A stretch of DNA of 64,000 nucleotides from Plesiomonas sp051652165. GTDB lineage: Bacteria; Pseudomonadota; Gammaproteobacteria; Enterobacterales; CAMTGL01. Each line of letters begins with the position of its first letter. Within the stretch, counting starts at the first letter, position 1. Under the pieces are notes generated by a model. It did not search any database, was not told the origin of the DNA, and saw only the letters and a list, made by a program, of their open reading frames with translations. A program made the position numbers and the translations under genes. This document shows positions 1 to 7,730 of the stretch, one piece after another. The DNA is taken from the NCBI RefSeq assembly GCF_051652165.1, contig NZ_JBOFTR010000009.1, forward strand, positions 1 to 64,000, written 5' to 3'.

Positions 1-136
1 TCGCTATCGCTATCGCTATCGCTATCGCTATCGCTATCGCTATCGCTATCGCTATCGCTATCGCTATCGCTATCGCTATCGCTATCGCTATCGCTATCGC
101 TATCGCTATCGCTATCGCTATCGCTATCGCTATCGC
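1..136. repeat. TCGCTA hexanucleotide tandem repeat
   Basis: Twenty-two perfect copies of TCGCTA plus a partial copy fill the left edge of the window, so the array may extend further upstream. All three forward frames stay open through it: Ser-Leu, Arg-Tyr or Ala-Ile dipeptides. Because the unit is six bases, copy-number changes would lengthen or shorten a protein without shifting frame. Confidence 0.97.
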
Positions 137-161
137 CACCGCAACAACCGATTATTACTGA
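3..161 (+). CDS. 3' end of an upstream gene with an Ala-Ile tail (partial, tentative)
   Basis: Read from base 3, the repeat gives an (Ala-Ile)n run followed by a short Ala/Thr-rich tail ending in Asp-Tyr-Tyr and a TGA at 159-161. An 11-bp hairpin starts at that stop codon, as expected for a gene end. The other two forward frames are also open here (one stops at 188-190, one runs into the next gene), so the choice of frame rests only on the stop and hairpin position. The body of the protein lies outside the window and its function cannot be told. Confidence 0.3.
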   Translation, partial: AIAIAIAIAIAIAIAIAIAIAIAIAIAIAIAIAIAIAIAIAIAIATATTDYY

Positions 162-187
162 TACTGCACCAGAGTGTGGTGCAGTAT
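161..187 (+). terminator. Hairpin after the repeat-tailed frame
   Basis: Bases 161-171 and 177-187 form a perfect 11-bp stem with a 5-base loop. Only a weak T run follows, so it may be an inefficient terminator or an mRNA-end stabiliser ahead of the gene at 214. Confidence 0.45.
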
Positions 188-213
188 TAGAGTGCATCAA
201 AACAAGGAGTGAG

Positions 214-474
214 ATGATGAAATTACGGGTTGAGTTGGACTTAACGCCACAGGAGCTGGCAGAGCTGACAGAGAACCATCAGGCTATCTGGCAGAAACTA
301 CAAATGCAGTTTTGGAGTCAAATGTCAGAGCAGGCAATGAAAATGTCGCCACTAGGCAGCTTTTATTCGCCGCAAAACAACCCTTTTGCTGGTGCGGGCA
401 ATCCGTTTGCGGCGGCAGGTAATCCGTTCGCCACTCAGGATCAGGGTAGCGATAAAGAACCAAAAGGGTCGTAA
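214..474 (+). CDS. Small hypothetical protein with Asn-Pro-Phe-Ala repeats
   Basis: An 86-residue protein I cannot assign to a family with confidence. The N-terminus (MMKLRVELDLTPQELAEL) looks like a short strand followed by a helix, resembling small DUF6489-like proteins. The middle is helical and rich in Trp, Gln and Met. The C-terminus carries three NPFA units separated by Gly/Ala and ends charged. An AAGGAG sequence (204-209) precedes two adjacent ATGs; the second, at 217, has the better spacing. It stands alone on the plus strand, converging on csdE. No signal peptide or membrane segment is visible. Confidence 0.6.
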   Translation: MMKLRVELDLTPQELAELTENHQAIWQKLQMQFWSQMSEQAMKMSPLGSFYSPQNNPFAGAGNPFAAAGNPFATQDQGSDKEPKGS

Positions 475-481
475 TATCGTC

Positions 482-916
482 TTAGACTACGTGCGCGTTC
501 GCCGTGCTCTGTATGCGTGCGGCGATGGCGGCTATCCCCTGAGAGCGGCTGCTTGAGAGCGTGTCGCCTACCCCTATCTGTTGCAGAGCAGCAGATAAAT
601 CAATCTTCAACAGTACTGCCGGTGTTTTTCCTTCGACTAATGTCAGGATCACCGCCAGTAACCCTTTAACTATTCTGCCTTCACTGTCGGCATAAAAATG
701 CAGCGTTCCATCGGCCAGTAATTGATGCCCAAGCCAGACATTGTTTTCACAACCGGCCAGCGCAATCTGCTCGGTTTTGGCTTCTGCAGGCAGTGCGGGC
801 AGTTTTCGTGCCAGTAAAATAAGCTGACGATAGCGATCTTCCCACAGACGGCAAGCTTCAAAACGCTGTTGCAGATCATCCCAGCTTATCTCATGGCCAA
901 ATGGGTGCGGATACAT
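482..916 (-). CDS. csdE: CsdE, sulfur acceptor for the CsdA desulfurase
   Basis: SufE/CsdE-family sulfur acceptor of 145 residues, close to the E. coli length. It takes persulfide sulfur from CsdA and passes it on for cysteine-derived sulfur transfer. The acceptor cysteine sits in the conserved LAGCENNVWLG motif (Cys56). The frame is open further upstream, but the start is placed at the ATG at 916, one base after the csdA stop. A GAGGA inside the last csdA codons serves as ribosome-binding site, so the two genes are translationally coupled. The upstream in-frame ATG would add 28 residues unlike the family. Confidence 0.93.
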   Translation of the reverse strand: MYPHPFGHEISWDDLQQRFEACRLWEDRYRQLILLARKLPALPAEAKTEQIALAGCENNVWLGHQLLADGTLHFYADSEGRIVKGLLAVILTLVEGKTPAVLLKIDLSAALQQIGVGDTLSSSRSQGIAAIAARIQSTANAHVV

Positions 917-917
917 G

Positions 918-2162
918 TTATTCCTCGTGCAGTAAATCAATCGCATAACGCAGTGCATGCATAAAGTGCGCTGCATCTTGCGGGGTGTTGTAAGGGGCAA
1001 ATGAGATACGTACCGTACCGGAAACCCCTAATGCCTCGGTCAGCGGTTGGGCACAGTGCACACCGGCGCGTAGGGCGATACCTTGTTCTGCCAGTAACGT
1101 GGCAAGATCGGTGTGGTGCACGCCGTTTACCGTAAAGGCGATAATTGTGCTGGCATTGCATGGCCGGAACAACCGGACATTCGCTATCTGCTGCATCTGG
1201 CGGGCGGTATCTGCGGCCAATTGGCTGGCATATTGCTCGACAACAGCACAATCTTGCTGTTGCCACCACTGCAATGCTGCGCCAAAGCCCAAAATACCGG
1301 CAATATTCGGCGTACCGGCTTCAAAGCGTTGCGGAATATCGGCCAGTGTGACACCGTTAAAACTCACCTTACTGATCATTTTGCCGCCGCCATGCCATGG
1401 CTGCATATCGGCCAGCCGTTCCGGTCTGCCGTACAAAACACCTACACCGGTCGGGCCGTATAATTTGTGGGCAGAGAAGGCGATGAAATCAGCATTTAGC
1501 GTTTGCACATCGAGCATTTCATGCGCCACGGCTTGGGCTGCATCAAGCATCACGACTGCACCGACAGCATGTGCTGCGGCAATAATTGGCTCAACGGGTT
1601 GTCGGCTACCTGTCACATTTGACACCATACCAATTGCCACCAGTTTTGTGCGCGGGCTGAGTAGTGTCGGTAACGCGCTCACATCAAGGTGCAGTTGCGT
1701 GGTCATCGGCAGTTTGACGACTTTTGCACCGGTCTGTTCGGCCAGTAATAGCCAAGGCACAAGGTTGGCATGATGCTCCATCTCGCCGACCAAAATCTCA
1801 TCACCGGCCTGTAATCGCGGGCGCAAATAGGCTTGTGCTACTAAGTTAATCGCTTCGGTTGTTCCACGTGTCCAGACAATATTGCTTGCACTCTTGGCAT
1901 TGATAAATGCCGCACATGTGCTGCGCGCCTGTTCAAAGGCCTGCGTTGCATTGGCCGCGGCAGTGTGCTGGCTGCGGTGAACTGTGGCACTGTTGCTGCG
2001 GTAATACGCATTGATTGCATCAATAACCGGATACGGTTTGAGCATGGTCGCGGTGCTGTCGAGGTAGATCCCTGCCTCATTATCCAGCAGTGCCGGAAAT
2101 TGCTGGCGAAAGGTCAGCGGGTCAAACAATGCAGTATGCGAAGAGGTAAAAGTCATGGGCAT
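918..2162 (-). CDS. csdA: CsdA, cysteine desulfurase
   Basis: Class II (SufS/CsdA-type) PLP-dependent cysteine desulfurase of 414 residues; it converts cysteine to alanine and an enzyme persulfide. Visible are the cofactor region GEMEHHANLVPW near residue 130, the Schiff-base lysine in FSAHKLYGP (Lys233) and the catalytic cysteine in RAGVHCAQP (Cys370). It is followed by csdE after a single base, forming a two-gene operon as in E. coli. No strong ribosome-binding site precedes either possible start (2162, or the ATG two codons later), so the first few residues are uncertain. Confidence 0.95.
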   Translation of the reverse strand: MPMTFTSSHTALFDPLTFRQQFPALLDNEAGIYLDSTATMLKPYPVIDAINAYYRSNSATVHRSQHTAAANATQAFEQARSTCAAFINAKSASNIVWTRGTTEAINLVAQAYLRPRLQAGDEILVGEMEHHANLVPWLLLAEQTGAKVVKLPMTTQLHLDVSALPTLLSPRTKLVAIGMVSNVTGSRQPVEPIIAAAHAVGAVVMLDAAQAVAHEMLDVQTLNADFIAFSAHKLYGPTGVGVLYGRPERLADMQPWHGGGKMISKVSFNGVTLADIPQRFEAGTPNIAGILGFGAALQWWQQQDCAVVEQYASQLAADTARQMQQIANVRLFRPCNASTIIAFTVNGVHHTDLATLLAEQGIALRAGVHCAQPLTEALGVSGTVRISFAPYNTPQDAAHFMHALRYAIDLLHEE

Positions 2163-2363
2163 GAAATTGTGTCAACCAAAGAGAATACGGTGCGATCTTG
2201 GCGTGAATTGGCGCTGAGTGCAAGTTTGCTGTGAATACCGCAGGCCTAGCCTTGATCCCATAGCAATACATTATTTAGGGGAAAACCTATAGTACGAGAG
2301 AGGCACACATACAAAAGCGTATTTATCAGGGAAAGTGAAAGGGAGATGCGGCAATCAGCAGAT

Positions 2364-2558
2364 AAAAAAACGCACCGCCAGAGGCAGTGCAGAAAAAGAA
2401 TTCGCTATTGACAGATAGGGTCAAAATTTGTACAGGAAGTGAAACATAGTGGCTTTCGCCACCTATCTGGTCTCCCAGATAACGTGCAAACACAACATTG
2501 CAAGCAGTAACCCTAAAGCATTTCCGCAGAAACACTTGCCGTTTAGGCTTACCCTGCA
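2364..2558 (-). ncRNA. gcvB: GcvB small RNA
   Basis: Read on the minus strand, this stretch carries the hallmarks of GcvB, the Hfq-dependent sRNA that represses amino-acid and peptide transporter mRNAs. There is a GU-rich seed like R1 (GTTGTGTTTGC, 2486-2500), the conserved block TTTCACTTCCTGTAC (2431-2445) and a GACCCTATCTGTC segment close to the E. coli sequence. It ends in a terminator hairpin (2372-2390) followed by seven Ts (2364-2370). It lies divergent from gcvA, the usual position. The 5' end is inferred from the promoter and could be off by a few bases. Length is about 195 nt, close to that of E. coli GcvB. Confidence 0.9.
2372..2390 (-). terminator. gcvB terminator
   Basis: Eight-base-pair stem with one G-U pair and a three-base loop, followed on the minus strand by a seven-T run at 2364-2370. 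Confidence 0.9.
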
Positions 2559-2564
2559 CGAGCC

Positions 2565-2593
2565 ACTATAGGGATTTGCTAGCCCTTCAACAA
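2565..2593 (-). promoter_or_regulatory. gcvB promoter
   Basis: Minus strand: TTGTTG (2588-2593) and TATAGT (2565-2570) with a 17-bp spacer, placing the start of gcvB near 2558. The region between this promoter and gcvA should hold the GcvA operator, but I do not recognise its exact sequence. Confidence 0.6.
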
Positions 2594-2602
2594 CGGACAA
2601 AT

Positions 2603-2608
2603 TATAAT
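2603..2608 (+). promoter_or_regulatory. Candidate -10 box of gcvA
   Basis: Perfect TATAAT 45 bp upstream of gcvA, lying just beyond the divergent gcvB promoter. No convincing -35 hexamer is seen, which would suit an autoregulated LysR promoter. Confidence 0.4.
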
Positions 2609-2652
2609 GCCGGACATTAGAATATCTAATATGTTTTGGAATTGTTACGGTC

Positions 2653-3567
2653 ATGTCAAGACGACTTCCACCGCTAAATTCTTTAAAGGTTTTTGAAGCA
2701 GCGGCGCGCCACTTAAGCTTTACCCGTGCAGCTGAAGAGCTGTTTGTAACTCAGGCGGCAGTTAGCCACCAAATTAAGGGATTAGAAGCGTTTTTAGGGT
2801 TAAAATTATTTCGGCGGCGTAACCGCTCACTGTTGCTGACAGAAGAGGGGCAAGCCTATTTTCTGGATATGAAAGAAATTTTCAGTTCATTATCAGAGGC
2901 AACCGAAAAATTACTGGCTCGCACGGCAAAAGGCACATTGACTGTCAGCCTTCCGGCCAGTTTTGCGATACAATGGTTAGTTCCGCGCTTGGCTGACTTT
3001 AATGCAGCTCATCCTGATATTGATGTGCGGATTAAAGCGGTGGATATTGATGAAGGCTCACTGACTGATGATGTCGATGTGGCTATTTATTATGGGCGCG
3101 GTAAGTGGTTTGGGTTACGGGTTGATTTGCTCTGTAACGAATACCTGATCCCGCTGTGCTCTCCGGCACTGTTGAGCGGAGCACACCCGCTACTGACACC
3201 GAGTGATTTACGTTATTACACCCTGCTGCATGATACCTCGCGCCGCGACTGGCAAGCGTTTACCAAGCAGTTAGGGGTGCAGGATATCAATGTCAATCAG
3301 GGGCCGATTTTTAGCCATACGGCACTGGTACTGCAATCAGCGATTCACGGGCAGGGCGTTGCACTGGCCAATAATGTGCTGGCGCAGCCTGAGTTGAAAG
3401 CAGGGCGTTTGGTCTGCCCGTTTGATGATCTCTTGATGAGTAAAAACGCATTTTATGTGGTTTGCCATGACAGCCAGGCAGAACTGGGTAAAATAGCCGC
3501 CTTTCGGCAATGGATGCTGCTACGGGCACAACAAGAACAAGAGACGCTGCGCAGCCGTTTTTCCTGA
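2653..3567 (+). CDS. gcvA: GcvA, LysR-type regulator of glycine cleavage
   Basis: LysR-family regulator of 304 residues (E. coli 305) that controls the glycine-cleavage operon and gcvB according to glycine and purine status. An N-terminal winged helix-turn-helix (about residues 5-65, with FTRAAEELFVTQAAVSHQIK) is followed by a substrate-binding-type effector domain. Similarity to E. coli GcvA is very high throughout, including the C-terminal HDSQAELGKIAAFRQW. Its antagonist partner gcvR is in the same window at 35.2 kb, and the gcvB sRNA it activates is divergent just upstream. Confidence 0.96.
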   Translation: MSRRLPPLNSLKVFEAAARHLSFTRAAEELFVTQAAVSHQIKGLEAFLGLKLFRRRNRSLLLTEEGQAYFLDMKEIFSSLSEATEKLLARTAKGTLTVSLPASFAIQWLVPRLADFNAAHPDIDVRIKAVDIDEGSLTDDVDVAIYYGRGKWFGLRVDLLCNEYLIPLCSPALLSGAHPLLTPSDLRYYTLLHDTSRRDWQAFTKQLGVQDINVNQGPIFSHTALVLQSAIHGQGVALANNVLAQPELKAGRLVCPFDDLLMSKNAFYVVCHDSQAELGKIAAFRQWMLLRAQQEQETLRSRFS

Positions 3568-3661
3568 AAATATCGCCTATTGATGAGCGGTATTTCAGAG
3601 GAAAAGAGCAAGTGATGCGAGATGAGCTGACTTGTTGCAACCTATCAGGGAGTCATGAGAT

Positions 3662-4054
3662 ATGACATTACGCAATCTGGTGTTGCCATTGGCCGCGATC
3701 AGCGGCTTTTTTACGGTGGCATTCGGTGCATTTGGTGCGCATATTCTGAGCCGCATGCTGATGCCCGAACAGATGACGCTGATCCAAACCGGCTTGAATT
3801 ATCAGATGTTTCATACTGTCGCTATGTTGGCGGCAGGCATTGTATCGCTGCAATATGCGCAAAAACAGTTTGTTTACAGCGGATTATTGTTTGCATTAGG
3901 TATTTTATTATTCAGTGGCAGTTTATATGGCTACGCACTCACTCAGCTATCCATGCTGGTGTGGGTAACCCCGCTTGGGGGCGTGAGTTTTCTGGCCGGT
4001 TGGCTGACACTGTTCACTGGTCTATTACGTTTGAGGAGAACCGCGCATGAATAA
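3662..4054 (+). CDS. ygdD: DUF423 inner-membrane protein YgdD
   Basis: A 130-residue membrane protein of the DUF423 family with four predicted hydrophobic segments; its function is unknown. It begins at the ATG at 3662, 8-12 bases after AGGGAG. The other ATG seven bases upstream is in a different frame whose product does not resemble a protein family. It overlaps rlmM by 8 bases. The gcvA-ygdD-rlmM order is the same as in E. coli, so these genes probably share a transcript. Confidence 0.9.
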   Translation: MTLRNLVLPLAAISGFFTVAFGAFGAHILSRMLMPEQMTLIQTGLNYQMFHTVAMLAAGIVSLQYAQKQFVYSGLLFALGILLFSGSLYGYALTQLSMLVWVTPLGGVSFLAGWLTLFTGLLRLRRTAHE

Positions 4055-5168
4055 ACTGGCGCTGTATTGTCGTCCAGGCTTTGAAAAAGAGTGTGCGGCA
4101 GAGATTACCGATAAAGCAGCACAACACGGGGTATACGGTTTCCCACGTGTGAAAGATAACAGTGGTTATGTGCTGTTTGAATGCTATCAGTATGAAGATG
4201 CAGATAAATTAGCGCAGCTTGTCCCGTTTAAAGAGCTGATTTTTGCCCGCCAGATCTTGGTAGTCGGTGAGTTGCTGAAAAATCTGCCGGCGGAAGATCG
4301 GATCACCCCGATTGTGGGCATGCTGACCAATGTGATTGACGGGCCAGGCGAGCTGCGTGTTGAAGTGCCTGACACCAATGAAGCGAAAGAGCTGACCAAG
4401 TTCTGTCGTAAATTCTCGGTGCCGTTACGCAGTGCATTGCGCAATGCCGGTATTTTACTGCCGAAAGAGAACCCTTATCGCCCTGTGTTGCATGTGTTCT
4501 TTATTGCGCCGGGTTGCTGTTATGTTGGGTACTCGTACAGCAATAATAACTCGCCGTTCTACATGGGTATTCCACGTCTGAAATTCCCTTCTGATGCACC
4601 AAGCCGTTCTACGCTTAAATTAGAAGAGGCGTTTCATCTGTTTATCCCACATGATGAGTGGGATGAGCGTTTAGGCTCAGGTATGTGGGCGGTAGATCTG
4701 GGTGCATGCCCAGGTGGTTGGACTTACCAGCTAGTAAAACGCAGTATGTTTGTCTACGCAGTAGATAATGGCCCGATGGCAGAGAGTCTGATGATGACCG
4801 GCCAAGTGACCCATATTTGCGAGGATGGCTTTAAATTCGAGCCACCACGCCAGAATATTGCGTGGCTGGTGTGTGATATGGTTGAAAAACCAGCCAAAGT
4901 TGCTGCCCGCATGACAGAATGGCTGGTTAACGGTTGGTGTCGTGAAGCGATTTTCAACCTTAAACTGCCAATGAAAAAACGCTACGAAGAGGTTAATCAC
5001 ATTCTGGAAAAACTGCACTTGGCACTCAAAGATAAGGGTGTGAATGTGCAGATTGCAGCCAAACAGCTGTACCATGATCGTGAGGAAGTGACCGTGCATG
5101 TTCGTCGTATGTGGGTTGCTGTCAGCCCGAAAGCGAATGCCTACCGCAGCTACCGTGATGATGAATAA
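4047..5168 (+). CDS. rlmM: RlmM, 23S rRNA C2498 2'-O-methyltransferase
   Basis: SAM-dependent methyltransferase of 373 residues that modifies cytidine 2498 of 23S rRNA. The N-terminal half is the THUMP-like RNA-binding region; the Rossmann domain starts around residue 215 with the SAM motif DLGACPGGWTYQL (Gly near 219). The C-terminus ends in YRSYRDDE, as in enterobacterial homologues. Its start overlaps the end of ygdD, with a GGAG ribosome-binding site inside ygdD. Confidence 0.95.
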   Translation: MNKLALYCRPGFEKECAAEITDKAAQHGVYGFPRVKDNSGYVLFECYQYEDADKLAQLVPFKELIFARQILVVGELLKNLPAEDRITPIVGMLTNVIDGPGELRVEVPDTNEAKELTKFCRKFSVPLRSALRNAGILLPKENPYRPVLHVFFIAPGCCYVGYSYSNNNSPFYMGIPRLKFPSDAPSRSTLKLEEAFHLFIPHDEWDERLGSGMWAVDLGACPGGWTYQLVKRSMFVYAVDNGPMAESLMMTGQVTHICEDGFKFEPPRQNIAWLVCDMVEKPAKVAARMTEWLVNGWCREAIFNLKLPMKKRYEEVNHILEKLHLALKDKGVNVQIAAKQLYHDREEVTVHVRRMWVAVSPKANAYRSYRDDE

Positions 5169-5242
5169 GCGCGGTGTCGGTCATAGGTGCTCGGTGTAAT
5201 CTGATGTAATACAGAGATGCTATGAAATAGATCTTCTGTGAT

Positions 5243-5278
5243 AAAAATCCTGCCGCATTCGTGCCGCAGGATTTTTTT
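5243..5278 (+). terminator. rlmM terminator
   Basis: A hairpin with AAAAATCCTGC on one arm and GCAGGATTTTT on the other, flanked by A and T runs. It can act in both directions, serving rlmM and possibly xni. Confidence 0.9.
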
Positions 5279-5376
5279 ATGTGTAGGTTTATTTGCCGTG
5301 TTATGTGTGGTGCACATTGACGCAGTAGGCGTTGCTGCCAGTGATGATATTGATGCGTTTTATACCGTAAGAGGGG

Positions 5377-6147
5377 TTAGCACCGTAGCTGTTGTAGATT
5401 TATCCCTAAGGGTAAGTCTTGTTGCAATGTAGCAATTTTGCGACTTAACTGTGCCAGCTCCGCATGTTGTTGTATTTTTTTAAGCAGCGCAGGCGGGTGA
5501 TCGGTTGCGAGCAATACGGTATCTAGCGAGCCATAACGTTGCAGCAGAGCTGCCGCCGTTTTCCCCCCAACACCAGGAATACCTGGAATTTTACTGCTGC
5601 TGATACCGGCTAACCCCCAGTAATCGGGGAGCTGTGCAGGGCTAACACCAAACTCTTGCGCGACAAACGGGGCATCTAACCAGCGTTTTTGAAAGTAGTC
5701 GCGAATTTGCAGAGTCGGCGCAAGCAACTGGCAGTAGCCCTTGTCGGTTGAGACGATAGTGGCCTGATGGCCGCGTGCGCTTATTTGGCATGCGAGTGTG
5801 GCGGCCAGATCATCGGCTTCATTATCGTGTGCAGTCAGTGAACTGACATTGTGCTGCGCAAAGGCATCTTGAAATTGGCTAAGTGCGGCGGCCAGTGCAT
5901 CAGGCATCGGTGATCGCCCCTGCTTATAGGTTGGCAATAGCTGATGTCGCCAGCCGCTGAGCCGCTCTGGAGAGTCAAATACGGCCACTGCATGTGTTGG
6001 CTGAGTGTGTTGCAAGAGGGTGCTGAGGGCACTGTTACACTGTTCGATGCAGCGCGGCATATCGACCGGTTTATTGCCGCTGTCGTGTACGGCATGAATA
6101 CGCCGGATGAGATTGAGCGCATCAACGACCAGTAAGTGAATCGCCAT
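5377..6147 (-). CDS. xni: Xni, flap endonuclease-like 5'-3' nuclease
   Basis: 256-residue member of the 5'-3' exonuclease/FEN family (E. coli Xni, also called ExoIX, 251). Family motifs are visible: DALNLIRRIHAV at the N-terminus, the acidic metal-binding stretch NEADDLAATLA, the STDKGYCQLL motif and the helix-hairpin-helix region GLAGISSSKIPGIPGVGGKTA. No ribosome-binding site precedes the ATG. Instead the foot of a 13-bp hairpin ends six bases before it, so translation may be weak or conditional. Confidence 0.93.
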   Translation of the reverse strand: MAIHLLVVDALNLIRRIHAVHDSGNKPVDMPRCIEQCNSALSTLLQHTQPTHAVAVFDSPERLSGWRHQLLPTYKQGRSPMPDALAAALSQFQDAFAQHNVSSLTAHDNEADDLAATLACQISARGHQATIVSTDKGYCQLLAPTLQIRDYFQKRWLDAPFVAQEFGVSPAQLPDYWGLAGISSSKIPGIPGVGGKTAAALLQRYGSLDTVLLATDHPPALLKKIQQHAELAQLSRKIATLQQDLPLGINLQQLRC

Positions 6148-6152
6148 GAAAA

Positions 6153-6188
6153 AGTACCATCGGATCAGGAATAATATCCGATGGTACT
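6153..6188 (-). terminator. Hairpin between ppnN and xni
   Basis: Perfect 13-bp stem (6153-6165 with 6176-6188) and a 10-base loop. On the minus strand it is followed by TTTT and then almost at once by the xni start codon. It is most simply the ppnN terminator. Confidence 0.75.
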
Positions 6189-6226
6189 GAGCTCGCGCGG
6201 TGAGCGCAAATTACGTCGGCAGAATA

Positions 6227-7588
6227 TCAGGTGATGATTTCATAGCACGGAGCGTAGGCAGTAGAGCCCGGTAGTTTCATCCGGTGCTGCTGAACAAAGC
6301 TTTCTAGCAGTTTATCCATCCGGCGCATCAGGGCTTTATCACCGTCAATCTGGTACGGGCCATGTGCGGCAATGGCCTGCAATCCTTTCTCTTTGACGTT
6401 ACCCGCAACAATGCCGGAGAACGCCTGACGCAGGTTTGCGGCCAGTGCTTCAGCCGGTTGATCAAGGTGCAAGTTGAGCTGACTCATGTTGATATGTGTC
6501 GGTTCAAACGGCTGCTGGAAAGCGGGTTCAATTTTTAGTGACCAGTTAAAGCTGTAGGCATCGCCAGTTTCCATGCGGTGTTCTTTAACGGCGGTCATGC
6601 CCTCTTTCATGATCTGCGCCACTTTAACCGGATCATCAATGACTATCTGATAGCGTGATTGCGCATCAGCACCAAGGGTTGCGCCGATAAATTCGTGCAG
6701 AGATTGGAAGTAGCTTTCGCTCTCTTTCGGGCCAGTTAAGACTATCGGCATCGGCTGGTGGCTGTTCTCTGGGTTTATCATTATCCCTAAAATATATAAC
6801 AGCTCTTCGGCTGTACCCACACCACCAGGGAAGATAATAATGCCGTGTGCCATGCGCACAAACGCTTCGAGGCGCTTTTCAATATCCGGCATGATAGTCA
6901 GCTCAGTAACCAGTGGGTTTGGTGGCTCAGCGGCGATGATGGAAGGCTCGGTAATGCCCAGAAAACGGCCGGTTTTGATGCGTTGTTTGGCATGGCCAAC
7001 CGCTGCACCTTTCATTGGTGCTTCCATAGCACCAGGGCCACAGCCAGTACAGATGTTCAGATCACGCAGACCCAGTTCGTGACCGACTAAACGGCCATAC
7101 AGATACTCTTTTTCGTTAATGGAGTGCCCGCCCCAGCAGACCACAGTGTTTGGGTATTCACCGGTATGCAGCAGTTTGGCATTACGCAGCAGCGCAAACA
7201 CAAAATTGGTGATGTGGGTGGAGTCGTGCAGATTGAGTTGGGTAATGTGTGAATTAAGTTGAGCGTTAACGAACAAAATATCACGCAGTACAGCAAACAA
7301 ATGTTCGTGCAAGCCACGGATTATCTTTCCATCAACAAATGCAGTTTCCGGTGGATTGATCAGTTCAAGTTTTACACCACGCTCACGGCGAACCACGTTA
7401 ATGTCAAAATCGTGATGTTTTTGCAGTAAATCCTGACTGTTATCTGTGTGGCTGCCGGAATTTAATACCGCCAGTGAACAGTTGCGATAGATTTGATACA
7501 GCTCACTTGAGGCAGTGCGCTTTAACATATCAACTTCGAGTTGTGAGAGCTGATCCATAGCGCCAATGGGGTTGAGATGTGTAATCAA
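6227..7588 (-). CDS. ppnN: PpnN, nucleotide 5'-monophosphate nucleosidase
   Basis: LOG-family nucleosidase (formerly YgdH) of 453 residues that splits purine and pyrimidine monophosphates into base and ribose 5-phosphate; in E. coli it responds to (p)ppGpp. The lysine-decarboxylase-like core carries the family motif GGVGTAEE, and the N- and C-terminal regulatory parts match E. coli over the whole length. An ATG lies five codons further upstream, but AAAGGAGT (7593-7600) sits between it and the TTG at 7586-7588. The TTG start therefore has the right spacing and matches the E. coli N-terminus (MITH). Confidence 0.93.
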   Translation of the reverse strand: MITHLNPIGAMDQLSQLEVDMLKRTASSELYQIYRNCSLAVLNSGSHTDNSQDLLQKHHDFDINVVRRERGVKLELINPPETAFVDGKIIRGLHEHLFAVLRDILFVNAQLNSHITQLNLHDSTHITNFVFALLRNAKLLHTGEYPNTVVCWGGHSINEKEYLYGRLVGHELGLRDLNICTGCGPGAMEAPMKGAAVGHAKQRIKTGRFLGITEPSIIAAEPPNPLVTELTIMPDIEKRLEAFVRMAHGIIIFPGGVGTAEELLYILGIMINPENSHQPMPIVLTGPKESESYFQSLHEFIGATLGADAQSRYQIVIDDPVKVAQIMKEGMTAVKEHRMETGDAYSFNWSLKIEPAFQQPFEPTHINMSQLNLHLDQPAEALAANLRQAFSGIVAGNVKEKGLQAIAAHGPYQIDGDKALMRRMDKLLESFVQQHRMKLPGSTAYAPCYEIIT

Positions 7589-7730
7589 AGTGACTCCTTT
7601 CAAATAACAACGATCGCAGTGTACTGTTGGCTTGTTGAGGCCGAAATGCAGGCTGATCGTGCGTTTGGTGGTAATAACTTAACCCACCCGTGTGTTACAC
7701 GTTAACGCGCTAAGGCGCATATGCCAACTC

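Noticed and set aside
1099..1773. 224-codon plus-strand ORF within csdA
   Set aside because: Shadow frame; csdA has all catalytic motifs on the other strand.
2326..2654. Minus-strand ORFs of 77 and 63 codons upstream of gcvA
   Set aside because: They coincide with the gcvB RNA, which explains the conserved sequence better.
5238..5432. 64-codon ORF between rlmM and xni
   Set aside because: It begins inside a terminator and overlaps the 3' end of xni; no ribosome-binding site.
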